Made by a program: the position numbers and the translations under genes. A stretch of 64,000 nucleotides of DNA from Rickettsiales bacterium (GTDB lineage Bacteria; Pseudomonadota; Alphaproteobacteria; G027485855), in contig JAIXQD010000030.1 of NCBI GenBank assembly GCA_027485855.1, positions 186,001 through 250,000 on the forward strand. Direction: 5' to 3'. Below the pieces are notes generated by a model, which made no database searches, had not been told where the DNA came from, and was given only the letters and a program-made list of their open reading frames with translations. Each line of letters begins with the position of its first letter. The stretch's first letter is position 1. Of the stretch, positions 27,526-35,113 are shown in pieces.

Positions 27526-28317
27526 TTAAGGTGAGGGGCTGCGACGTTGCCATAAATATAAACCCAGCAAAGCCATGGGCACGCATAAAATCTGCCCCAT
27601 GGTGATGTGGCCCAAGATAAAACCTAATTGTGCATCAGGCTCGCGGAATGACTCGCCGATAGCACGCAAGGCCGCATAAAAAATTAAAAATATCGCCGAT
27701 AAGCGCCCTGGTGTGGCCCATAGGTTTTTATTCCGAGCCAGCAGGTTTATGGCAAGCAACAATAATAAGCCTTCAAGACCGGCTTGATAAAGCTGGCTGG
27801 GGTGCCGTGCGCCCTCATGCCCTGGAAAGACCATGGCCCACGGCACATCGCTGACACGCCCCACCAGCTCGGCATTGATGAAATTGGCCAGGCGCCCCAA
27901 AAATATCCCAATGGGTGCCACCACTGCCACTAAGTCCGACAGGCCCAGCAATGATAATTTATGCCGCCGGCAAAAAATGGTACCGGCCAGAACCAGCCCC
28001 GCCAAACCCCCATGAAACGACATGCCACCATGCCAGATTTTTAAAATTTCTAACGGCTGCTGCCAGTAAAGCGCGGTTTGATAAAATAAGGCATAGCCAA
28101 TGCGCCCGCCTAAAATAATGCCAATCACCGACCAACTGACAAAATCATCAAGCTGCTGTGCTGTGGGCTGATGCGGCAGGCGCAGGCGTGTGGCCCAATA
28201 GGTGGCAAGCCGCCAGCCGGCCAGCACGCCCACAACATAGGCCAGCGCGTACCAGCGAATGGCCAAGGGGCCAATTTCTAGTGCAATCGGGCTGATTTCA
28301 GGAAAAGCAAGTGCCAC
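27526..28317 (-). CDS. lgt: Prolipoprotein diacylglyceryl transferase Lgt
   Basis: Inner-membrane enzyme adding diacylglycerol to the lipobox cysteine of prolipoproteins. It has 263 residues and about seven membrane segments. Signatures are WYALAYVVGVLAGWRLA, GGRIGYALFYQ, WHGGMSFHGGLAGL, GRLANFINAELVGRVSDVPW and the C-terminal GESFREPDAQLGF. The start codon is GTG (28317-28315). It is divergent from ubiK and first in a three-gene minus-strand unit with the MidA-like methyltransferase and pgeF. Confidence 0.96.
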   Translation of the reverse strand: MALAFPEISPIALEIGPLAIRWYALAYVVGVLAGWRLATYWATRLRLPHQPTAQQLDDFVSWSVIGIILGGRIGYALFYQTALYWQQPLEILKIWHGGMSFHGGLAGLVLAGTIFCRRHKLSLLGLSDLVAVVAPIGIFLGRLANFINAELVGRVSDVPWAMVFPGHEGARHPSQLYQAGLEGLLLLLAINLLARNKNLWATPGRLSAIFLIFYAALRAIGESFREPDAQLGFILGHITMGQILCVPMALLGLYLWQRRSPSP

Positions 28318-28387
28318 AGCTTAAGGCCTTTATATTTGTATCAAGACTGTTATATAAAGAGCTGTCGTTTGCCGCAAGGAGATATCA

Positions 28388-28816
28388 ATGGCTCGCCCTC
28401 GTTCTGCATCTAAAGCCAATAATCAAAATCAGCGACATGACCATGAGCAGGGGGCCGATGATAACAGCAGCGCGCATTTTGCCGGCAATATCAAAGCCAG
28501 TATTATGGCCGAATTAGCCAAGTTGGCCGGCGGCGCTTTTAGCGTTGCGGTTGGCTTGCGCGATGAGTTTCGTGAGCGCGGGCAGGCACATGCCGCCAAT
28601 GTGGCACAAGATTTAGACTTAGTCAGCCGTGACGAGTTTGAAGTGCTTAAACAAATGCTGGTTAAGGCAAGGCTGGTGCAAGATGAGCTGTTGCAGCGCG
28701 TTAAAGCACTCGAGCAAGGGCAGCACGCTGATAGCGCGTCCAAAGCAGCTGCCAAAAAGCCAGCTAAAAAGCTTGCTATAAAACCGGCGCAAAAGACTCG
28801 TAAAAAAGCAAAATAG
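28388..28816 (+). CDS. ubiK: UbiK-type (BMFP) ubiquinone biosynthesis accessory factor
   Basis: A small helical protein of the YqiC/UbiK family, which forms coiled-coil trimers and supports the Ubi complex. The conserved part is the helix AELAKLAGGAFSVAVGLRDE followed by DLVSRDEFEVLKQMLVKARL and QDELLQRVKALE. It has 142 residues, longer than the usual 80-100 because of a lysine/alanine-rich tail (AAKKPAKKLAIKPAQKTRKK) and a polar N-terminus. A perfect AAGGAGAT site precedes the ATG. It lies upstream of ybjN-proC, a common alphaproteobacterial arrangement. Confidence 0.82.
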   Translation: MARPRSASKANNQNQRHDHEQGADDNSSAHFAGNIKASIMAELAKLAGGAFSVAVGLRDEFRERGQAHAANVAQDLDLVSRDEFEVLKQMLVKARLVQDELLQRVKALEQGQHADSASKAAAKKPAKKLAIKPAQKTRKKAK

Positions 28817-28854
28817 CGTCTAGCCAGCGTCGGCAAATTCGCCCATCATGGGGC

Positions 28855-29409
28855 ATGTCTGTTGCCCGCCTGCATTCCACCCCTCATGCCGATCCGCTTA
28901 GCTTGGCGCGCGAGCTTGCGCAGTTTCAAGGCTGGCATTGCCGCACGCTCGATGAAATGCTTTGTCTCACCATTCCGGGCAGGTTCGGTGAGTATGAGGC
29001 GCAAATCGCCTGGCACGATGAGCCCGAGGCGCTACAATTTCTGTTTCGTTTTGCTGCGCCCTTGCAAGATGTTGCCGGCGATGCCGTCAAGGCCATGTTG
29101 GCCGCGCTTAATCCGCGTTTGTTTCTGGGGCACTTTGAATGCAGCGAAAAATTTCTTGAAGATGAGAGCGCCAGTGAAGGCACCAGTGAAAGCACCAGTG
29201 AGAACACAAGCGAGCCTGAAATTTTTTACCGCTACACATGGCTGTTGCGCCTCACCGATTTAGATTTAGCGCAACTTGAGGCGGCCATGTTGTTAGCGCT
29301 TGATGAGATAGAGCGTTTTATCCCGGCTTTTCAGTTATGCGCTTATGGCATTACGCCCTCAAGCGAGGCTTTGTCGGCCTGTTTACTTGAACCTGAAGGG
29401 CAGGCATGA
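28855..29409 (+). CDS. YbjN domain-containing protein
   Basis: A 184-residue cytoplasmic protein matching the YbjN family pattern by memory: HCRTLDEMLCLTIPGRFGEY, ALNPRLFLGHFECSE, FYRYTWLLRLTDLDLAQLEA. Its role is unclear in general (motility and stress links in E. coli; possible chaperone fold). A serine/threonine/glutamate repeat (SEGTSESTSENTSEP, about residues 104-120) is an insertion from a small tandem duplication. It overlaps proC by ATGA, so the two are co-translated. Confidence 0.8.
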   Translation: MSVARLHSTPHADPLSLARELAQFQGWHCRTLDEMLCLTIPGRFGEYEAQIAWHDEPEALQFLFRFAAPLQDVAGDAVKAMLAALNPRLFLGHFECSEKFLEDESASEGTSESTSENTSEPEIFYRYTWLLRLTDLDLAQLEAAMLLALDEIERFIPAFQLCAYGITPSSEALSACLLEPEGQA

Positions 29410-30236
29410 GCAAGGCGCCGCTTACTTCGCCCGCTCATATTTTGCTGCTCGGTTTTGGTAAAATGGGCGCAGCTTTGTGGCGCGGTTGGCAAACAGCTTT
29501 GCCCCACACGGTTTTTACTATTATCGAGCCCGAGGCCGCGCTGCATTTGCCGCAGCAAGCCCGCACTGAGTTTTTTGTATCTTTGCAACATATGCCACCA
29601 GCTGCCAAGCCCGCGATTGATGTAGTGCTGTTGGCGGTCAAGCCGCAAAGCCTGCCGCAGATTTTGCCGCAGCTTGCTTCTTTTGTAGGGCAAAGCTTAT
29701 TTGTCAGCATTGCTGCGGGGCGCAGCTTAAGTTTTATAGAGCAGGGCTTGGGCAGTGGTAATGCCGCAATTGTGCGCACCATGCCTAATTTGCCTTTGGC
29801 CGTGGGCGCGGGCGCGGTGGTGGCGGTGGCAAATCAGCAGGTCAGCGAATTACAAAAACAGCAGGCCGAGGCACTGTTTGCGCCATTAGGTTTATTTGCC
29901 TATACCGACAATGAGGCGCTTTTAGATGCAGTGACAGCGCTGTCGGGCAGTGGCCCTGCCTATGTTTTTTTGTTGGTTGAGGCCATGCGTGATGCGGGCA
30001 TAAAATTGGGCCTGCCGGCTGATTTAGCGGCAAATTTGGCCACAGCCACACTGATGGGCAGTGCAAAAATGCTGGCCGAGAGCGCAACCCTGCCCGAAGA
30101 TTTGCGCGCGGCAGTGACCAGCCCTGCCGGCACCACGGCGGCAGCGCTGGCACAGCTGATGCCGGCCTTGCCCGATTTATTGTTTAAGGCCATGCAAGCC
30201 GCACAACAGCGCGCCATCGAGCTGGCCGAAGGCTAG
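29406..30236 (+). CDS. proC: Pyrroline-5-carboxylate reductase
   Basis: Last step of proline synthesis, NAD(P)H-dependent. It has a Rossmann start ILLLGFGKMGAALWRGW, AVKPQSLPQILPQLASFVGQ, IVRTMPNLPLAVGAGAVV, a dimer domain ALSGSGPAYVFLLVEAMRDA, and the C-terminal signature AAVTSPAGTTAAALAQL. It has 276 residues, normal. It is coupled to the YbjN gene by ATGA. Confidence 0.96.
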   Translation: MSKAPLTSPAHILLLGFGKMGAALWRGWQTALPHTVFTIIEPEAALHLPQQARTEFFVSLQHMPPAAKPAIDVVLLAVKPQSLPQILPQLASFVGQSLFVSIAAGRSLSFIEQGLGSGNAAIVRTMPNLPLAVGAGAVVAVANQQVSELQKQQAEALFAPLGLFAYTDNEALLDAVTALSGSGPAYVFLLVEAMRDAGIKLGLPADLAANLATATLMGSAKMLAESATLPEDLRAAVTSPAGTTAAALAQLMPALPDLLFKAMQAAQQRAIELAEG

Positions 30237-30271
30237 GGCTATTTTAAAGGCCGCTTTGCATTATCAATTTT

Positions 30272-30853
30272 ATGCCCTATATAAAAACCATGAAAAAATC
30301 CACACCCAAAAACACCACAACTCATAAAATAGATGATGCGCAGCTGGTAAAAGCCGCTTTGGTTTTGCTACAGCAAAGCCCGCAGGCGCTGCGTTGGACG
30401 GCGCTGGCACGCGCCTTGCGTATTACGCTTGCACAGCTACGCATGCTTGTGGCCGATGAAGGGCAGTTGCTGCAAAAAATATTAGCGCAATTTGACCAAG
30501 CCATGCTGCAAGCCAATTTAGATGGCGCCAGCAAGCGCGAAAAATTATTTGAATTGCTCATGGCACGGGCTGACGCCATGCAGCCGCACAAGCTGGCCTT
30601 GCGGCATATGTGGCGGCGCTTGCGCCCGCAAACGGCCCCTGCCTTGGTTATTAGTTTTAGCCGCACATTAGAGTGGCTGGGTGCGGCAAGCGGGCTTGAT
30701 AACCGGCCATTGCCGCAGCATTTGGCGCTGGCCTATGTGTATGGGCGTATGCTGAAAGCCTTTTGGGTGGATGAGGGGGCCGATATGGCTAAGACCATGG
30801 CCGCACTTGATAAATCGCTTGAGCAAATCGAAAGTTGGGGCCTGCTTCGTTAA
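30272..30853 (+). CDS. TetR/COQ9-like helical protein, possible regulator
   Basis: A 193-residue all-helical protein. The N-terminal part (QLVKAALVLLQQSPQALRWT, ALARALRITLAQLRMLVADE, GQLLQKILAQF) fits the three-helix TetR head. The second part (KLFELLMARADAMQPHKLAL) resembles the TetR/COQ9 branch common beside proC in Alphaproteobacteria. The start may be 30272 or the ATG at 30290; neither has a clear ribosome site. It could control the phasin downstream, or act in ubiquinone synthesis like COQ9 given ubiK nearby; the sequence cannot separate these. Confidence 0.65.
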   Translation: MPYIKTMKKSTPKNTTTHKIDDAQLVKAALVLLQQSPQALRWTALARALRITLAQLRMLVADEGQLLQKILAQFDQAMLQANLDGASKREKLFELLMARADAMQPHKLALRHMWRRLRPQTAPALVISFSRTLEWLGAASGLDNRPLPQHLALAYVYGRMLKAFWVDEGADMAKTMAALDKSLEQIESWGLLR

Positions 30854-30880
30854 TGGGTTCGTTAACCAATCAACACCATT

Positions 30881-30962
30881 TTTGTGCAGCGCAATAATAT
30901 TTTGCTGGTAGGCCCCGTCAATATCGGTTATATAAGCATCAACGCTGTTTGTGCAGCGCCAT
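30881..30962. promoter_or_regulatory. Paired direct repeat upstream of the phasin gene, possible PhaR sites
   Basis: TTTGTGCAGCGC occurs exactly at 30881-30892 and 30948-30959, 67 bp apart. Each is part of an imperfect palindrome (TTGTGC-A-GCGCAA in the first copy). PhaR-type regulators of PHB granule genes in Alphaproteobacteria bind TGC/GCA-containing palindromes, so these are candidate operators for the phasin gene starting at 31025. The motif match is from memory. Confidence 0.45.
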
Positions 30963-31024
30963 AAAACAGAATAATTTCTAACCCCGCGCTTACGCTCTGG
31001 TGGGCGCATTTCAGGAGAGTCATC

Positions 31025-31510
31025 ATGACCAAAACAGCTACAGCACAAGATACGGGCTTTAACCCCAATGTCGTCACCCCCAATTTCACCGCTTGGCAAG
31101 ACAGCTTCAAAGGCTTTGATTTCAGCAAAATGATGGGCGAGATGCGTTTCCCCACCATGGACATCGACGCCATCATGGTTGCCCAGCGCAAAAATATGGA
31201 AGCCCTCCAGCAAGCCAACCAATTGGCGCTAGAAGGCATTCAAGCCATTGCTAAGCGTCAGGCTGAAATTGCCGCGCAAACCGTGCAAACGGCGGGCGGT
31301 CTTATCAACCAAATCGTCAGCGCTGCCACCCCAGAAGAAAAGTTTGCCAAGCAAACCGATATTCTGAAAGCGGCTTACGAGAAAATGCTGATCAACACCA
31401 AAGAACTTTCGGATCTGGCCAATAAGGCAGGCGCCGAAGCCGCTGGCGTTATCAATCATCGCTTTGTTGAAAGCCTTGACGAAGTGAAGGCTGTCGCCAA
31501 AAAGAAGTAA
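31025..31510 (+). CDS. Phasin family protein (PHB granule coat)
   Basis: A 161-residue amphipathic helical protein of the phasin family: KNMEALQQANQLALEGIQAI, AKRQAEIAAQTVQTAGGLI, AATPEEKFAKQTDILKAAYE and LSDLANKAGAEAAGVINHRF. Phasins coat polyhydroxybutyrate granules and control their size. AGGAGAG precedes the ATG, and its own terminator follows, so it is probably monocistronic and well expressed. It implies that the organism stores PHB, although synthase genes are not in the window. Confidence 0.9.
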   Translation: MTKTATAQDTGFNPNVVTPNFTAWQDSFKGFDFSKMMGEMRFPTMDIDAIMVAQRKNMEALQQANQLALEGIQAIAKRQAEIAAQTVQTAGGLINQIVSAATPEEKFAKQTDILKAAYEKMLINTKELSDLANKAGAEAAGVINHRFVESLDEVKAVAKKK

Positions 31511-31552
31511 GCTAAAACACTTACTCTTTGCGTGATTTAATTGAGTAATTTA

Positions 31553-31586
31553 AGCCGCCAGAGCACACCGCTCTGGCGGTTTTTTT
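31553..31586 (+). terminator. Strong terminator after the phasin gene
   Basis: CCGCCAGAGC and GCTCTGGCGG form a perfect 10-bp GC-rich stem with an ACACC loop, followed by seven T residues. Confidence 0.95.
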
Positions 31587-31695
31587 CTGTCAATTGGTGT
31601 GCTTAGCCGCCAATAGTTCGAAATTCGTTGTAAAACACTTCTAAGGCCGAAGCATGGTAAACAACATCTTAACTGCGTCGGGCATAAGATGATGC

Positions 31696-32292
31696 ATGTC
31701 TTTTGCAGCTCTGTCTCTCGCTCGCCTTTGTCGCCAGCTTAAAAAGCGTGATGGCGTCACCATGCTTGAATTTGCGCTGATTGTGCCAGTGCTGGTAACC
31801 TTGCTGGTGGCTATTATTGAATTGTCACTCATTTATATGACGCAAGCTCTTATGGAAAATGCCAGTGCCAGTGCCTCACGCTTGGGCAAGACTGGTTATG
31901 TGGCCTCAGGCATGACGCGCGAGCAAACAATTTTGGCCGATTTGCAGCGGTTTAATAATCAGCTGTTTCGTGTCGATGAAATGTCGGTGACGTCTTTATC
32001 TTATGCGCGCATTCAAGATATCGGCCAGCCCGAACCCTTTGTTGATGCAAACCACAATAACCAGTGGGACACCACTGAGCGTTACGACGATATCAACAAT
32101 AACGGCCAGTACGATACCGACCAAGGCACCCCTGGTTATGGCGGCTCGGGCAATGTGGTGGTGTTCACCTTGGCCTATCCGTGGCGCATTATGACGCCGC
32201 TTTTAGGCGAGGCTTTGGGCGAGGGCGGTGTGCGTGTTTTATCGGCGCGGATGGTTGTTAAAAATGAGCCTTATGATGAATCCGCATTTTAG
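31696..32292 (+). CDS. TadE-like pseudopilin with an acidic repeat segment
   Basis: A 198-residue protein with the TadE pattern: a short basic leader, then VTMLEFALIVPVLVTLLVAI with the conserved glutamate at +5 of the hydrophobic helix. The exported part contains a duplicated asparagine/aspartate segment (VDANHNNQWDTTERYDDINN, then NNGQYDTDQG, about residues 116-143) that looks like a calcium-binding loop. It is first of three Tad-type genes; no TadA ATPase, TadB/C or secretin is present here, so the secretion machinery must lie elsewhere. Confidence 0.82.
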   Translation: MSFAALSLARLCRQLKKRDGVTMLEFALIVPVLVTLLVAIIELSLIYMTQALMENASASASRLGKTGYVASGMTREQTILADLQRFNNQLFRVDEMSVTSLSYARIQDIGQPEPFVDANHNNQWDTTERYDDINNNGQYDTDQGTPGYGGSGNVVVFTLAYPWRIMTPLLGEALGEGGVRVLSARMVVKNEPYDESAF

Positions 32293-32848
32293 ACGCGGCA
32301 TTGCCAGCTTTAAAAGCAGACGCGGCATTGCTGCGGTTGAATTCGCACTCACTTTGCCCATTTTGGTGTTGTTGCTGTTGGGTGTTATTGAAACCACGCG
32401 TTGGCTGCTCATGAACCAGAAGATTGATAAAATCGCTTATTCGCTGGCTGACCTTGTGGCGCAAGGACAAGAAGATACTGTTTATACCGCCGATTTAGAT
32501 GTGCTGGCGGCGGCGGCCACGCAAATTATGCACCCTTATATTTTTCGTAATGGGCAAATTATTTTTTCGGCAGTCAGAAAATCGCCTAATTTGCCGGCAA
32601 AAGTATTGTGGCAATATCGGCCCGATACCGGGCCTGCGTCAGTTAGCCGGCTCGGTCGCACCAATGATGATGCAACCCTGCCCGATGGTTTTGTTTTGCA
32701 AGATAATGAAATGCTGATAGCGGCCGAAGTTTATTTTGAGCCTTATTCATTATTTGTGGGCGCGCCCAATATTTTTGCGCCCATGTATCGGCGGGCTTTT
32801 TATGCGCCGCGGGTGGGCACGCTGCAAACATTGGTCGATAATAATTAG
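32264..32848 (+). CDS. TadE/TadG-like pilus assembly protein
   Basis: About 194 residues from the chosen start. The N-terminus carries FKSRRGIAAVEFALTLPILV followed by LLLLGVIETTRWLLMNQKID, the TadE/G signature, then an exported domain (KIAYSLADLVAQGQEDTVYT) with no recognised motif. Its 5' end overlaps the previous gene. ATGs at 32264, 32273 and 32276 are all possible and none has a clear ribosome site. It lies 24 nt upstream of the TadG-like gene. Confidence 0.8.
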   Translation: MSLMMNPHFRRGIASFKSRRGIAAVEFALTLPILVLLLLGVIETTRWLLMNQKIDKIAYSLADLVAQGQEDTVYTADLDVLAAAATQIMHPYIFRNGQIIFSAVRKSPNLPAKVLWQYRPDTGPASVSRLGRTNDDATLPDGFVLQDNEMLIAAEVYFEPYSLFVGAPNIFAPMYRRAFYAPRVGTLQTLVDNN

Positions 32849-32872
32849 CGCATAAAAATTAGGGAGGTTGCC

Positions 32873-35113
32873 ATGCTCAGATTTTGCCCCAATCAATTGG
32901 TGCGTCAATTAGTGCGCCAATTGGCGTCTAAGCGTGGTGCGGTGCTGCCGATGGTGGCGTTAAGCTTTATGGCCTTGTCGGGCTTTGTCGGGCTTGGCAT
33001 TGATGTGGGGCGCGTTAAAACCGCCGAGTCGCGTCTGGCCAATGCGCTTGATGCGGCAGCGCTGGCGGTGAGTAATAAAATAAATAGCAGCGCCGATTTA
33101 AAGATTGAGGTTGAGCGTTATTTAGATCTCAATTTTGTTTCTACCACAGCGGGCGCCACGCTCACTTGGGTTAATGTTGAGAAAGCCAATAATAATACGG
33201 TGGTCAAGCTAGATGCGCGCGCTAAGGTTGATACAACTTTTATGCGCCTTTTTGGCATTAATGAGCGCGAATTTGCCGCACACAGTGAGGTCACGCGCGA
33301 AAATCGTGGCATGGAGCTGGTCTTGGTGCTGGATGTGACCGGCTCGATGTGGGGCAATAATAAATATATTTCGTTGCGCAATGCCGCAACCGATCTTATC
33401 AATATTGTTTTTGGCGATAATAGCAGCCTTGATAATTTATTTGTGGGCGTGGTGCCTTATAGCACTGCGGTTAATATTGGCCCAAGTCGTGAGGCTTGGG
33501 TGCAAAATCTCGATCTCACGCGTTATCCAAGCTCATATCCTGCGGCAGCCACCAAATGGAAGGGCTGTGTTGAAGAGCGCCTAACCCCACAAGATGTCAG
33601 CGATGCGCCACCGCAAGCCGGCAATAGTGGCGCACAAATTGCCAGCCGCTTTCCGATGTATTTTTGGGCCGATACAGTGGCTGCCCAAGATAATAATTGG
33701 ATTAGCGATGGCGTCATTAGCATCAATCTAACCAATAGTGGCAATGGTTATGTCAGCGCCCCCACTGTCACACTCACGGGCGGTGATGGCACAGGCGCCA
33801 CTGCCACTGCTAACCTTGCGGGTAATGGCACATTGTCTAGCATCACTGTTGCTAACCCGGGTGAGGGCTATACCGTGGCACCAACCGTGACTTTTACCGG
33901 CGGCAATGCGGCGCTGGCCAGCGGCACTGCGGCTATCAGTAATGGGCGCTTAAGCAGCATTACGGTGACACAAGCGGGCGCCGGCTATACCACAGCACCA
34001 ACCGTAACCATAACAGGTGGTGGTGTGCAGCAGGCCACAGCGACAGCCACTGTGAGTGGTGGGCGGGTTACGTCTATTACAGTCACCAATGGCGGGCAAG
34101 GCTATACCAGCGCGCCTAGCATTAGCTTTAGTGGTGGTGGGGGCAGCTCGGCTGCGGCCACAGCCATTGTCAGTAATGGCCGCATTACTTCAATTAATGT
34201 CACCAATCAGGGGCGTAATTATACGTCTGCGCCAACAGTCAATGTAAGCACCAGCGCCGTGCAGCAGGCGGTTGCCCGCGCTAACATCAGCAATGGCCGC
34301 GTCACTAGTTTTACTATAACGCAGCAGGGGCGTGGTTATACCAGCGTGCCCACCGTGACGCTGACGGGTGGCGTGGTGATACAAGCCTTTACGCCAGCCA
34401 CGGCCACAGCCACCGTTGGCTCGGCGGTAACGCTCAATGAAAGCGCTGGCTATAGCGACTCTGCGGCGCGTGGCCCCAATGTCGGTTGCCCCAATGAGGT
34501 TCTGCCCTTTACCAGCAACAAACAAACCACCTTAGATTATATCGCCACATTAGTGCCGTGGAATAAGGGCGGTACGATGTCGAATATCGGCATGGCTTGG
34601 GGCTGGCGCATGATTTCGCCTTTGTGGCGTGGCGTGGGCTGGGGGCATCAGCAGGTGAATGGCGAAAATATTTTGCCCTTGGACTATAACAGCCCGCTGA
34701 TGGATAAGGTGGTGGTGCTGATGACCGATGGTGAAAACCAATTTTACGATAGCATCGGCGCCGACCCATTTTATTCGGACTATACTTCAATGTTGCGTTT
34801 GGGTTTAACCACCGATGGCGGGCGGAGCGATATTAATAGCCGCGATTGGGATACCTCACGCCGCGCGCTTAATAATAAAACCGCGCAACTCTGCACGGCG
34901 ATGAAAGCCGCTGGAATTACCATTTATACTGTCACTTTTCAGCTCGGTAATAACACCGCCCAAAACGAGGCGCGCACCATGTTTCGTAATTGTGCCAGCA
35001 AGCCCGAATATTATTTTGACGCTGAGAGCCAAGCCGGTGGCGCCACTGTCGATTTGCGCACGGCCTTTAAACAAATCGGCGATAGCTTGGCCAATTTACA
35101 TATCAGCCGGTAA
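32873..35113 (+). CDS. TadG-like protein with a split von Willebrand A domain
   Basis: A 746-residue exported protein. The TadG-type N-terminus (RGAVLPMVALSFMALSGFVG, then DVGRVKTAESRLANALDAAA) is followed by a vWA domain starting ELVLVLDVTGSMW (MIDAS Asp/Thr/Ser at about 154-158). The domain is interrupted at about residues 282-519 by six copies of a 38-40 residue beta repeat, then resumes with KVVVLMTDGENQFYD and ITIYTVTFQLG. GGGAGG precedes the ATG. A small duplication (LVRQLVRQL) is seen at residues 9-17. The last 18 bp overlap the histidine kinase gene on the opposite strand. It is probably a minor tip or adhesion component of a Tad-type system. Confidence 0.85.
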   Translation: MLRFCPNQLVRQLVRQLASKRGAVLPMVALSFMALSGFVGLGIDVGRVKTAESRLANALDAAALAVSNKINSSADLKIEVERYLDLNFVSTTAGATLTWVNVEKANNNTVVKLDARAKVDTTFMRLFGINEREFAAHSEVTRENRGMELVLVLDVTGSMWGNNKYISLRNAATDLINIVFGDNSSLDNLFVGVVPYSTAVNIGPSREAWVQNLDLTRYPSSYPAAATKWKGCVEERLTPQDVSDAPPQAGNSGAQIASRFPMYFWADTVAAQDNNWISDGVISINLTNSGNGYVSAPTVTLTGGDGTGATATANLAGNGTLSSITVANPGEGYTVAPTVTFTGGNAALASGTAAISNGRLSSITVTQAGAGYTTAPTVTITGGGVQQATATATVSGGRVTSITVTNGGQGYTSAPSISFSGGGGSSAAATAIVSNGRITSINVTNQGRNYTSAPTVNVSTSAVQQAVARANISNGRVTSFTITQQGRGYTSVPTVTLTGGVVIQAFTPATATATVGSAVTLNESAGYSDSAARGPNVGCPNEVLPFTSNKQTTLDYIATLVPWNKGGTMSNIGMAWGWRMISPLWRGVGWGHQQVNGENILPLDYNSPLMDKVVVLMTDGENQFYDSIGADPFYSDYTSMLRLGLTTDGGRSDINSRDWDTSRRALNNKTAQLCTAMKAAGITIYTVTFQLGNNTAQNEARTMFRNCASKPEYYFDAESQAGGATVDLRTAFKQIGDSLANLHISR
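33718..34430 (+). repeat. Six-copy beta repeat inside the TadG-like gene
   Basis: Each unit runs GYTSAPTVTLTGG, a variable alanine/threonine stretch, then NGRVTSITVTNGG. Copies start at GYVSAP, GYTVAP, GYTTAP, GYTSAP, NYTSAP and GYTSVP. DNA copies differ at many third positions, so the array is not brand new. Similar GY-repeat strands occur in phage tail and surface proteins. Confidence 0.9.

Noticed and set aside
33718-34430. Repeat region considered as a mobile or CRISPR-like element
   Set aside because: It encodes an in-frame protein repeat in a long gene; DNA copies are divergent and there are no inverted ends.
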